A stretch of 64,000 nucleotides of DNA, from contig JBPCOJ010000004.1 of NCBI GenBank assembly GCA_051000345.1, positions 1 through 64,000 of the forward strand, read 5' to 3'. Of this stretch, positions 23,416 through 32,490 are shown piece after piece. This stretch comes from JBHENC01 sp051000345. GTDB lineage: Bacteria > Acidobacteriota > Blastocatellia > Pyrinomonadales > Pyrinomonadaceae. Made by a program: the position numbers and the translations under genes. A model generated the notes under the pieces. That model was not told where the DNA came from. It saw only the letters and a program-made list of their open reading frames with translations, and did no database searches. Within the stretch, counting starts at the first letter, position 1. Every line of letters begins with the position of its first letter.

Positions 23416-23454
23416 GCAAACGCCGCGTGCCTTTGACAGACACGCGGCGTTTGC
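23416..23454. terminator. Terminator downstream of the giant secreted protein gene
   Basis: GCAAACGCCGCGTG (23416-23429) pairs exactly with CACGCGGCGTTTGC (23441-23454) around an 11-base loop. It stands between the stop of the 2318-residue protein gene and the start of the GNAT gene, both on the minus strand. Confidence 0.8.
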
Positions 23455-23516
23455 TTATTGAATGATACAGTCGCCTTCCTCGCGCGACTGCAACGATTGA
23501 CTTCGCGCCGGGCGGT

Positions 23517-26500
23517 TTATTTGAATGCCGCGCAATCCCTATCCGTGCGCGTCACGATTGTGCTGAAGCGCTCCTGATACTCTCTGGAGTTGACGAAGGC
23601 GCAGACCATCCCGCGATAATTATTCGGCTGGCGATTGTTCAGTATGTCCAGCCAGAATTGGAATCCGCCTTCGTCCGCGTCGCGCCGCAGATAACCGAAA
23701 TACTGCATCGTGACGAACGCCGCGTTGAATTCGCGGTCAACGAACTCCTGCGTGTCCGCCACCTTGACGAGCGCGCCGGAGCGCGTCAATGAGCCGCTTT
23801 CAAGCGAGCCGATCAACGCTTCCCGCTCGGCGGACGGCGGCACAACGCTCGTGTTGGCAAACGTCGCGTCCACATATTGAGTGTTCGTTTTGTTGCCGTA
23901 GAGCGCTCGCGCGTCATCGCTCTTCATCAACTCTTCGGCCAGCAATTGCTTGCTCATCGTCAGGCTCTGGCCTGCGACAAACTGCGAACGCGCGCGTGTG
24001 TATTCGAGATAAGTCGGAGCGCGCCCGAACGTCGCTTTGTAGAGACGATAAGCGGCAAAGCCCGTATCCTGATACTCCTTCTCGATAAAGAAGGCGGCGG
24101 CGACTTCTGTGCGACGGCGTGTAATGCACGCCGCATCATTGCCGCACTTCGTAATCTCATTCGTCCAATAAGCAATACCTCCGGCGTCCGGTTCGCGGTT
24201 AAGGAAATCGTGATACTGCTGGTAGACGAAGTTGCGCGCGTCGTCAATCGAGTTGCGCGTCGCATCCGTCGTCGCCTCTGCGATGGTCACGACGGCGGTG
24301 GTTTGCCCGCCGAGACTTGCGTTCACGGGATTGCTCAACGTGATGGTTAAGGTTTCCGCGCCCTCGATGTATGAATCGGGATTGACGAGCAGCGAAAACG
24401 TCTTTGTTGTTTGACCGGCGGCGAATTGAAGCGTGCCGAGAGCGATTGTGTAATCGCTCTTTTGTTTGGCTGTCACATCATTCGTCGCGTAGTCAATCGA
24501 AGCCGCCTGTGAGGTGTCGCCCGTGCGCGTGACGGTAATGAGAATCGAGCCGTCGTTTTCGCTGATAGCGTAAGCCGCTTGATTGAACTGCACGAACACT
24601 GCATCGTCATTGCTGATCGTGCCTGTGCCTTGCGCGCGCGAGACGGTGGCATTGACCGCGTTCGTTAAATTAACGAAGAAGGTTTCGTCCGGCTCGTTTT
24701 GCGTGTCGCCCGCGACTTGCACGGTGATTTGCTTCGAGGTTTCGCCGGGAGCGAAGGTCAGTGTGCCGCTTGTCGTCGTGTAGTCGGAACCGGCGGTGGC
24801 AGTGCCGTCGGCGGTGGCGTAATTGACCGTCACGGTTTGAGAGGTCGAACCGCTGAGCATGACCGTGAAGGTAAAGGCGGTTGTGCCGGTGTTGCCTTCC
24901 GTTTGCGAGACATCATTGATGGCAAGCGTCGGCGCGGCATCGTCGTCGAGAATCATCAGTGTGGCCGTCGAAGGTGTGCCGAGTGTCGCGCTGCCCGTTA
25001 CGTTGCTCAAAGTCAGATTGAGTGTTTCTGTCGGCTCGTTGACGGTGTCGTTAATGATCGGCACGGTGAACGTCTTGCTTTGCTGGTCGCCGTCGGCAAA
25101 GGAGATTGTGCCGGAGGCGGCGGTGTAGTCGGCACCGGCTGTGGCAGTGCCGTCTGAAGTTGCATAGCGCACGGTTGCCGCGCCGCTTGCGCCGCCTGTG
25201 CGTGTGACGGTGATAATTGCCGTGCCGTCCTGTTCGCGTGTGTTGTAGGCAGCAACGCTGAACTGAATGGTGCCGCCGCCCGCAACGTTGATGTTGACGG
25301 TGGCGGTGTTGCTGTCGAAGGTGCCGTTGTTGGCTTTGTAGGTAAATGAATCCGCGCCGCTGAATCCGGCAGCGGGCGTATAGGTGAACGAGCCGTTGCT
25401 GTTAAGCGTGACGGAGCCGTGCGCCGGATCGGAGACCTTCACAGCCGTCAATGAATTGCCTGCCGCATCCGTGTCGTTTGCGAGCACGCCGGGCGCGGCG
25501 ACATTCAGCGTAGAGTTTTCGTTGACCGTGTAGGTGTCGTTGTTAGCGACGGGCGCGCCCGTGATTTTGATCGTGACGGTTTGCGTGGCGTCGGGCGCGA
25601 CACCGTTGCTGGCGGTGACGGTAAAGGTGAAAGTGCCTGCGGTGGTCGGCGTGCCGGAAAGCGTGCCGTTGGCGGCGATGCTGAGTCCGGCGGGCGCGGT
25701 ACCCGCTGTCACGCTGAAGGTCGGCGACGGCGTGCCGGAGGCGGTGAATGTGAATGTGTAGGCGGTGCCGACAGTGCCGTTCGGCGGCGCGCCGTTTGTA
25801 AAGACGGGCGACATCGGCGCGTTGTACGTCACCATGTTATCGGTGCTTGTCGAAGCGGTGTTCGTGTTGCCCGCCGCATCCGTTGCGCCACTCGCATTGA
25901 CCGAAGCGGTGACTATCCCGTTCGATGTCATGCCACTGATTGCCACATTGTAAATTGTGCCTGAGCCGGTGACGGTCGCTGTCGTTGCGCCTGCGCCGGA
26001 GAAAGTTACGTCCGCAGAGTCAAAGCCCGTCACTGCTTCGCTAAACACAACTGTAAAGTTGATCGGTGATGTGTTCGTTGGATCAGCTTGTCCTGCTGCT
26101 TGATTGATCGTCACGCTCGGCGCAGTCGTGTCGGGAACAGGCGTCGGCGAGGGAGACGGCGTTGGTGTCGGAGTTGGTATTGCCGTGACGTTGATGTTGA
26201 CGGTGGCGGTGTTGCTGTCGAACGTGCCGTTGTTGGCTTTGTAGGTGAACGAATCCGCGCCGCTGAATCCGGCAGCGGGCGTATAGGTAAACGAGCCGTT
26301 GCTGTTAAGCGTCACGGTGCCGTGCGCGGGGTCGGAAACCTTCACAGCCGTCAGTTGATTGTCCGCTGCGTCAGTGTCATTGGCGAGGACGCCGGGCGCG
26401 GCGACGTTGAGCGCAGTGTCTTCGCTCGTGGTGTAAGCGTCGTTTGCGGCAACGGGCGCGCCCGTTATTTTGATGGTGACGGTTTGCGTGGCGTCGGGCG

Positions 26501-29500
26501 CGACACCGTTGCTTGCCGTGACGGTGAATGTGAAATTGCCTGCGGTGGTCGGCGTACCGGAAAGCGTGCCATTGGCAGCAAGTGTTAGTCCGGGCGGCGG
26601 CGTATTCGACGTGACGCTAAAGGTCGGCGGCGGCGTGCCGCTTGCTGTGAATGTAAACGTATAGGGCGTGCCGACAGTGCCATTGGGCGGCGTGCTGTTC
26701 GTGAAAACGGGCGACATCGGCGCGTTGTACGTCACCATGTTATCGGTGCTTGTCGAAGCGGTGTTCGTGTTGCCCGCCGCATCCGTTGCGACACCTGCCG
26801 CGATGGTAGCGATGACGGTGCCGCTTTGCGTCATGCCGCTGACCGCAATATTGTAGGTCGTGCCTTCGCCTGTCACGGTTGCCGTTGTTGCTTCGGCTGT
26901 GCCGCTTAATGTGACATCGCCTGTCGTGAAGTTTGAGACTGATTCGCTAAAGACAACCGTAAAGTTGATTGGGGAAGAAGCGGTCGGATCGGCTTGATTG
27001 TCCGCTTGATTGATCGCGGCGGTCGGGGCAGCCGTGTCGATTGTGATTGATAAAGCTGTGGATTGCGTGCCTGTGCCGCCGCCGCCGGATGTTTGCCGCG
27101 CGGTGTAAGAATAAGTGCCATCGGCGGGCGCGGTGGCGTCCGACAATGAAATGCTTGTGCCGGAGGCGGTGCCGCTGGCGACAACCGCGCCGTCGCGCAG
27201 GAGTTCGACAAGCGCGCCCGATGTGACGCCCGCAATGTCGAAGGTCGGCGTGTTGTCGGAAGTGATGTTATCGCTATTGCTCGCGCCCGTATCGCTCGCG
27301 TCTTGCAGATCGGGCGTTGACGGAGTCGGCGTGGCAGCCAGATTCAAGCCGATAAGAAGCGGATCGTGGTCTGACGAGCGATAGGCGTTCGATTGATAAC
27401 GGTCATCGGGCTTGCCGTCGGGCGAATCCGTGCCGTCATAGCCGAGTATGTCCGGCTCGTCCGCGTTGATGTGCCAGACGGTCGCGCCCGTCGTTTGCGC
27501 GTTCAGGGCGCTCGTGCCGAAGGCGTGATCGAGCAACCCTTCTTCGCCGCTGAAGGTGAATGAATAGCGGCTCGCAGCAGGCACGTATCGGCTGATGAGA
27601 TCGATTAGCCCGGCGGCGCGCAAGGTGTCAATCGGGTCTTCTTCCGTGTGCGCGTTGAAGTCGCCGATGGTAATGACGCGCGGCGAAGTTGGAGTAATAG
27701 TGTTGATGAAGGCAGTTAAAAACTGCGCTTGCTTGCGGCGGCGGTCGTTGAAGCATCCCTGCCCGTCGTTCTGATCCTTATCCTCCGGGGCTGAAGAACT
27801 GGAACAGGCCTTCGCCTTGAGATGGTTGGCGATAACCGTAAACTTTTCATTGTTGCTGTTGAGCGTGAAGGTCTGCGCGAGCGGATCGCGGCTGTAGGCT
27901 CCGGCGGGCGCTGCCGTGTCCGTGAAGGAGCCGCCGACTGCCGTAACGTTTGCAGTGCGATAGATGATGCCGGATTTGATGTCCGGGTCTGTGCCGATTG
28001 CGGCGGGATTGGCGACCGCCGCGTAGTTTTGATTGGTGAAGGCCGTGAGTCCGGCTGCCAGATCGTCCGCCGCTTGGACACCGTTCGGGCCGGAAGCCTT
28101 TTGCAATTCATACAAGCCGATCACGTCTGCGTTTAATCCGGCAAGCGCGGCGATGAGCTTATCGCGTTGGCGCGTGTGTTCCGCGTCGTTGTTTGCGCCG
28201 CGATCACTGCTTGTGCCGGTGTAGGTCAGAAAATAATTTTCGACGTTGAAGGAGCCGATGCGCAGATTGGTCGTGCCGACGGAATCGGGAGCCGCAGGGC
28301 GCGGGTTGGTCGGCGTAATTGTGACGGGCGTCGTCGGCTCGAGAAGATAACTGCCGAAGTCATAACTCAAAATGCCCGTCGCGCTGTTGATGGTGTCGCC
28401 GATGCGCACGGTCGTACCCAGCGTGCCGGACGGCCCTAAGTAAGGAATCGGATTGAGCGGGAGCGTCGTGGAATTATTCGTGCGGCTGCTGGCATCGTCT
28501 AAGATTATACGGTCGTTGTTGTTGGCGGTGGCCTGCGCCGTCACTGCCGCGACGTTGGTGCTGCCAGTCGTAGTTGTGCCGGATGCCGGATTGTCATTCG
28601 GGTCGATGGAATTTGTGGGAATGTAAAGACGGTTGTTGCCGGAGATGGTCAACTCGCCGAACTTTCCTAAATTGAGATTGTCCGTTACAAACAGCGTTTG
28701 ACTAAAAGCGACGTACATTCCTTCGTAGCGCTCTAGATCGGCGGCGGGCGAAGTGCTGACCGGAAGCGAAATGGTGACCGGAGCCGGAAGCGCATTGTCC
28801 GTGCTATTCACAGTCACAGTCGGAGAAGTCAATTGAGTAAGGCTGAAGCTGTTCGAGACAGTGCCTAAGACGGTCACTTGATCGCCCGCGTTGACATTAA
28901 CTGCGGGAGCGCTGCCGTCGAAAACAAAGATGCCTTCGGAAGTCGCAGGGTCTGCGTCCTGATCGCCTTGTTCTTCTTCGACAAAGAATCCGCTCAGACC
29001 GGCTGAACCTTGAAAATCGCCGACCACGATGCCGCGAATCGCAACCGTGCTGCCGACGAAGTTCGGCGTTTCGCTCGAGCCTTGTATGTCGTGAATTAAA
29101 ACTATCGAACTGACGGTGACGGCAACCGTGCAGTCTGCCGTCTGCGGCGTCGGAGAGTCGTCATTCGAGAATCGAATGACGACGTTGTAGGTTCCGGCGG
29201 CGACTGAACTCGAGACGTTCAAGGTTGCCGTCGCCGTTCCGCCAGTGCTGCTTGCGGGCGTGAAATTATCGAGCGTGATGCCGGAAGGCGGCGTGCCGAC
29301 GATGGCGGCGCTTATCACCGTTCCGTCCGAATCCGTAGCACTCACGGCGGTCGATGCTGCCGTGCCTTGAGACGTTCTCAAAGTGCCGGGGCAATTCGGG
29401 GTGACGGCCAGATTGAGCGCGGCGGTCGTAAAGCTGAATTGATAATCCACCGTCATCGTGTCCGGCGGGTCGTTGGTGTCTTGATCCGTGATCTGCGCGG

Positions 29501-30473
29501 CAAGCGCCGTGACGGTGCATGTTTCGCTGTTGGCAAAATCCGTGTCGGGATTAAGCGTGTAAGTCGTCGCGCCGCCGCTGATCGTCGCCGTATGCGCGCC
29601 GCTCGAAGCGCAGCTAATCGTGAACGAGTTGGCGGTGGCATTGACGGCTTCGCTGAAGGTGACGCTGATGTTGGCGTCAACCGCGACGTTGGTAGCACCG
29701 CTCGCCGGAGTCGTGGAGGTAACGAAGGGCGCGGTGTCAAACACAGTACCATCAGCCTTGCAACTTGTCGCAGGCGTCCGCTTATTGCGCGGAGTCGGCG
29801 TGCCGGTTGCAAAATCCGTCGAATTATTATCAGTATCGAGGCAACCGCTGTTTTTCCTGATGTCTGCCAATGTCGCAGACGGAGCAAGAGCCGCCGCGCT
29901 TCCTTCAAAACAGTTAGCGGTGCCGTATCCGACAAAATCAATGACCCCGGGATCGGTCTTTGGACACGAAGTAGTCAGCGCAGTTCTGTTATTGACGAGC
30001 GCAACTTTGCCTGCGCCAGCAGCCAACGCAATTGTCCCGATGGCATCAGGAGTTGGAAGATCAACCGTCCCGCCGGTTCCCGCTGCTTCCTGCACCAGAT
30101 AATACTGTCCCGGAGCGAGAGTACAGGTATTAGCCGTTGTCGCGGAGCACAGATTAGTTACCTGCCATGTTGTTGTAGTTGATGTAGCGGAGTTGTATTG
30201 CACCGACCAAGCCGAAATATCGACAGTGCTGCTGCTAACGTTGTGAAGCTCGATGAAATCGTTTTTGTACGTCGCACCGCTGTTGCCGCCGCCGCCGTAA
30301 ACTTGACTAATGACGATAGTGGTTGAACCGGTAGCGACAGCCGCCGCCTTAGCGGTTGGAAAGAAGGACGCGGATCGTGGTAATGGAATAATCGCCCAGA
30401 GCAAAGAAGCGATGAGGGAAAGCGCGAGCACTTGGCGGCGCACGGAAAGACGGCGACGAGGCGTTGAATACAC
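23517..30473 (-). CDS. Giant secreted modular protein: LTD, Ig, exo/endonuclease, Calx-beta, DUF4214
   Basis: The 2318-residue product starts at GTG 30473 with AAGGAA upstream and has a signal peptide to about residue 43. Modules in order: lamin-tail domain (about 45-190, VYGGGGNSGATYKNDFIELH); Ig-like SbsA-type domain (245-355); an Ig-like and an OB-like region (355-700); an endonuclease/exonuclease/phosphatase domain (735-1042). The nuclease domain has LRIGSFNVENYF, GLYELQ, IGDFNAHTEEDP, GLLDHAFG and SSDHDPLL, the metal and catalytic residues of ExeM/NucH-type extracellular nucleases. Then come two tandem 301-residue Ig/cadherin-like units (about 1145-1729), three Calx-beta modules (1733-2065) and a DUF4214 C-terminus (about 2070-2318). 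It is probably an exported or surface nuclease that feeds on extracellular DNA. Confidence 0.9.
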   Translation of the reverse strand: MYSTPRRRLSVRRQVLALSLIASLLWAIIPLPRSASFFPTAKAAAVATGSTTIVISQVYGGGGNSGATYKNDFIELHNVSSSTVDISAWSVQYNSATSTTTTWQVTNLCSATTANTCTLAPGQYYLVQEAAGTGGTVDLPTPDAIGTIALAAGAGKVALVNNRTALTTSCPKTDPGVIDFVGYGTANCFEGSAAALAPSATLADIRKNSGCLDTDNNSTDFATGTPTPRNKRTPATSCKADGTVFDTAPFVTSTTPASGATNVAVDANISVTFSEAVNATANSFTISCASSGAHTATISGGATTYTLNPDTDFANSETCTVTALAAQITDQDTNDPPDTMTVDYQFSFTTAALNLAVTPNCPGTLRTSQGTAASTAVSATDSDGTVISAAIVGTPPSGITLDNFTPASSTGGTATATLNVSSSVAAGTYNVVIRFSNDDSPTPQTADCTVAVTVSSIVLIHDIQGSSETPNFVGSTVAIRGIVVGDFQGSAGLSGFFVEEEQGDQDADPATSEGIFVFDGSAPAVNVNAGDQVTVLGTVSNSFSLTQLTSPTVTVNSTDNALPAPVTISLPVSTSPAADLERYEGMYVAFSQTLFVTDNLNLGKFGELTISGNNRLYIPTNSIDPNDNPASGTTTTGSTNVAAVTAQATANNNDRIILDDASSRTNNSTTLPLNPIPYLGPSGTLGTTVRIGDTINSATGILSYDFGSYLLEPTTPVTITPTNPRPAAPDSVGTTNLRIGSFNVENYFLTYTGTSSDRGANNDAEHTRQRDKLIAALAGLNADVIGLYELQKASGPNGVQAADDLAAGLTAFTNQNYAAVANPAAIGTDPDIKSGIIYRTANVTAVGGSFTDTAAPAGAYSRDPLAQTFTLNSNNEKFTVIANHLKAKACSSSSAPEDKDQNDGQGCFNDRRRKQAQFLTAFINTITPTSPRVITIGDFNAHTEEDPIDTLRAAGLIDLISRYVPAASRYSFTFSGEEGLLDHAFGTSALNAQTTGATVWHINADEPDILGYDGTDSPDGKPDDRYQSNAYRSSDHDPLLIGLNLAATPTPSTPDLQDASDTGASNSDNITSDNTPTFDIAGVTSGALVELLRDGAVVASGTASGTSISLSDATAPADGTYSYTARQTSGGGGTGTQSTALSITIDTAAPTAAINQADNQADPTASSPINFTVVFSESVSNFTTGDVTLSGTAEATTATVTGEGTTYNIAVSGMTQSGTVIATIAAGVATDAAGNTNTASTSTDNMVTYNAPMSPVFTNSTPPNGTVGTPYTFTFTASGTPPPTFSVTSNTPPPGLTLAANGTLSGTPTTAGNFTFTVTASNGVAPDATQTVTIKITGAPVAANDAYTTSEDTALNVAAPGVLANDTDAADNQLTAVKVSDPAHGTVTLNSNGSFTYTPAAGFSGADSFTYKANNGTFDSNTATVNINVTAIPTPTPTPSPSPTPVPDTTAPSVTINQAAGQADPTNTSPINFTVVFSEAVTGFDSADVTFSGAGATTATVTGSGTIYNVAISGMTSNGIVTASVNASGATDAAGNTNTASTSTDNMVTYNAPMSPVFTNGAPPNGTVGTAYTFTFTASGTPSPTFSVTAGTAPAGLSIAANGTLSGTPTTAGTFTFTVTASNGVAPDATQTVTIKITGAPVANNDTYTVNENSTLNVAAPGVLANDTDAAGNSLTAVKVSDPAHGSVTLNSNGSFTYTPAAGFSGADSFTYKANNGTFDSNTATVNINVAGGGTIQFSVAAYNTREQDGTAIITVTRTGGASGAATVRYATSDGTATAGADYTAASGTISFADGDQQSKTFTVPIINDTVNEPTETLNLTLSNVTGSATLGTPSTATLMILDDDAAPTLAINDVSQTEGNTGTTAFTFTVMLSGSTSQTVTVNYATADGTATAGSDYTTTSGTLTFAPGETSKQITVQVAGDTQNEPDETFFVNLTNAVNATVSRAQGTGTISNDDAVFVQFNQAAYAISENDGSILITVTRTGDTSQAASIDYATNDVTAKQKSDYTIALGTLQFAAGQTTKTFSLLVNPDSYIEGAETLTITLSNPVNASLGGQTTAVVTIAEATTDATRNSIDDARNFVYQQYHDFLNREPDAGGIAYWTNEITKCGNDAACITRRRTEVAAAFFIEKEYQDTGFAAYRLYKATFGRAPTYLEYTRARSQFVAGQSLTMSKQLLAEELMKSDDARALYGNKTNTQYVDATFANTSVVPPSAEREALIGSLESGSLTRSGALVKVADTQEFVDREFNAAFVTMQYFGYLRRDADEGGFQFWLDILNNRQPNNYRGMVCAFVNSREYQERFSTIVTRTDRDCAAFK
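25285..27038 (-). repeat. 903-bp tandem duplication inside the giant gene
   Basis: Bases from 25285 and from 26188 match closely at an offset of 903 bp, equal to 301 codons. The repeated protein unit runs from DTxAPxxxINQA, through a TDNMVTYNAPMSPVFTN module and GTLSGTPTTAG, to a VLANDTDA / SFTYTPAAGFSGADSFTYKA module. The in-frame period shows recent duplication or homogenisation of a pair of Ig-like domains. Confidence 0.85.
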
Positions 30474-30807
30474 TAGGGTATTTCCTTTCGAGTTCGGGTT
30501 GGCAGCAAACGCGTCTTTTGTAGTTGATCAGAGAACGCATCTAGAAGAAGAAGTGAACCGCCACTTTAAGCGACGATATATTCTTTCGTCAAGGCTTTAA
30601 CACAGATTTAACAAGGAATCTTGAAAGTCCCGGAAAGAATGCGGCGACGCGCGGGATAATCGTTTTCAAGCAGCGGCGCATGGATTTAGGAAGCAATTGA
30701 TTGACGGGCGATAACGCGTGGCATATTCTCTTTTCCATTCTTTCCTTAACGACAGCTAACATCGAAAAGTATTCGGCGCAAAATTTTCGGATAATCCGCG
30801 AGGCATC
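30474..30807. other. Divergent intergenic region
   Basis: This 334-bp region separates the divergent giant-protein and amidase genes and must hold both promoters. AAGGAA before GTG 30473 (-) and GAGG before ATG 30808 (+) are the ribosome binding sites. I see no convincing -35/-10 pair, operator or small gene. Confidence 0.5.
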
Positions 30808-32490
30808 ATGGTCAAAGGCAAAAAAAATAAACAATCACAGGAAAATTCACTCGCGCGCAGAGAATTTTTGCAACTCGGCGGCGCGGCGATAATCGGCGTT
30901 AATCTTTCAACACATACGGCGGCGGCAGCAAGCAACGCGGCACGCGCATTCACTCCGGCGGCGGCGGCGATGGCACGGCCTTTCGAGTTGGAAGAGGCGA
31001 CGATTGCCGGACTGCAGCAAGGAATGAAGGCGGGGAAATTTACAGCGCGCTCGCTTGTCGAAAAATATCTCGCGCGCATCGCGGAAATCGACAAGCGCGG
31101 CGCGAATGTAAACTCCATTATCGAACTCAACCCGGACGCGCTCCAAATCGCTGACTCCCTTGACCGCGAGCGCCGGAGCGGAAAAACGCGCGGCGCGCTG
31201 CACGGCATTCCCGTGCTCATCAAAGACAACATAGACACGGCAGACCGCATGATGACCACCGCCGGATCGCTCGCCCTTGTCGGCTCAAAGCCTGCGCGAG
31301 ATGCCTTCGTCGCGCAACGCCTGCGCGAAGCGGGCGCGGTAATTTTAGGCAAAACGAATTTGAGCGAGTGGGCGAATTTTCGTTCGAGCCACGCGACGAG
31401 CGGTTGGAGCGGGCGCGGCGGGCAAACCAGAAATCCTTACGCGCTTGACCGCAACCCGTGCGGCTCAAGCAGCGGATCGGGCGCGGCTGCAGCCTCGAAC
31501 TTTTGCGCCGTCGCCGTCGGCACGGAAACAGACGGCTCGATTGTTTGCCCGTCGTCGTCCAATTCCCTTGTCGGCATCAAACCGACGCTCGGCCTCGTCA
31601 GCCGCGCAGGGATTATTCCCATCTCGCACAGCCAAGACACGGCAGGCCCTATGGCGCGCACCGTCGCGGACGCCGCCATCCTCTTGGGCGCGCTCGCGGG
31701 CATCGACGCGCGCGATGCTGTGACACAGGAGAGTCGCGGCAAGGCTTTTGCCGACTACACGAAATTTCTCGATCCCGATGGGCTGCGCGGCGCGCGCATC
31801 GGCGTCGCACGCAAATTCTTCGGCTTCAATGAAGCGGTTGATCCTTTAATGAACGCCGCCATCGAAGCGATGAAACGACTCGGCGCAATTATCATTGATC
31901 CGGCGGAGATTCCAACGACAGGCAAGTTTGATGACTCGGAATTTGAAGTGCTGCTCTACGAATTCAAAGCAGACTTGAATGCTTATCTCGCTTCATTAGG
32001 CCAGAGCGCGCCCGTTCATTCGCTCAAGGAAATCATCGAATTCAACGAGCGCCACCGCGATAAGGAAATGCCGTATTTCGGTCAGGACATCATGCTGAAG
32101 GCCGAAGCCAAAGGCGCGCTGACAAGCAAAGAGTATCTCGCCGCATTAGCGAAGAATCATCGCCTTTCGCGCACAGAAGGCATTGACGCGGTGATGAATC
32201 AATACAAGCTCGACGCGATGATTGCGCCGACGGGCAGCCCCGCGTGGCCGACTGATTTATTAAACGGCGACCACACGACGGGCGGCTTCTCAAGCCCTGC
32301 GGCAGTCGCGGGCTATCCGCACATCACCGTGCCAGCCGGATTCGTCGCGGGACTGCCCGTCGGCCTTTCCTTTTTCGGCAGAGCTTATACAGAACCCGTC
32401 TTGATTAAACTCGCTTACGCCTATGAGCAGGCGACAAAGTTGCGTCGCCCGCCCAAGTTTCTCGCCACCGTCGAGCGTTTCGGGTCTTAA
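30808..32490 (+). CDS. Tat-exported amidase (amidase signature family)
   Basis: The 560-residue protein starts with a twin-arginine signal (LARREFLQLGGAAIIGVN). The Ser-cisSer-Lys triad is visible: Lys139 in VLIKDNID, cis-Ser220 in NPCGSSSGSGAA, and nucleophile Ser244 in TETDGSIVCP. The spacing of 24 residues between the two Ser matches fatty acid amide hydrolase. ALHGIPV and PMARTVADAA are further family hallmarks. Members hydrolyse amides, including amino-acid amides and aryl amides; the substrate here is unknown. It is convergent with the restriction gene and overlaps its end by four bases. Confidence 0.92.
   Translation: MVKGKKNKQSQENSLARREFLQLGGAAIIGVNLSTHTAAAASNAARAFTPAAAAMARPFELEEATIAGLQQGMKAGKFTARSLVEKYLARIAEIDKRGANVNSIIELNPDALQIADSLDRERRSGKTRGALHGIPVLIKDNIDTADRMMTTAGSLALVGSKPARDAFVAQRLREAGAVILGKTNLSEWANFRSSHATSGWSGRGGQTRNPYALDRNPCGSSSGSGAAAASNFCAVAVGTETDGSIVCPSSSNSLVGIKPTLGLVSRAGIIPISHSQDTAGPMARTVADAAILLGALAGIDARDAVTQESRGKAFADYTKFLDPDGLRGARIGVARKFFGFNEAVDPLMNAAIEAMKRLGAIIIDPAEIPTTGKFDDSEFEVLLYEFKADLNAYLASLGQSAPVHSLKEIIEFNERHRDKEMPYFGQDIMLKAEAKGALTSKEYLAALAKNHRLSRTEGIDAVMNQYKLDAMIAPTGSPAWPTDLLNGDHTTGGFSSPAAVAGYPHITVPAGFVAGLPVGLSFFGRAYTEPVLIKLAYAYEQATKLRRPPKFLATVERFGS

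Noticed and set aside
24000..27100. Several plus-strand frames of 60-166 residues with repeated hydrophobic or Gly/Arg-rich sequence
   Set aside because: They are complementary to the repetitive Ig and Calx-beta modules of the giant gene.
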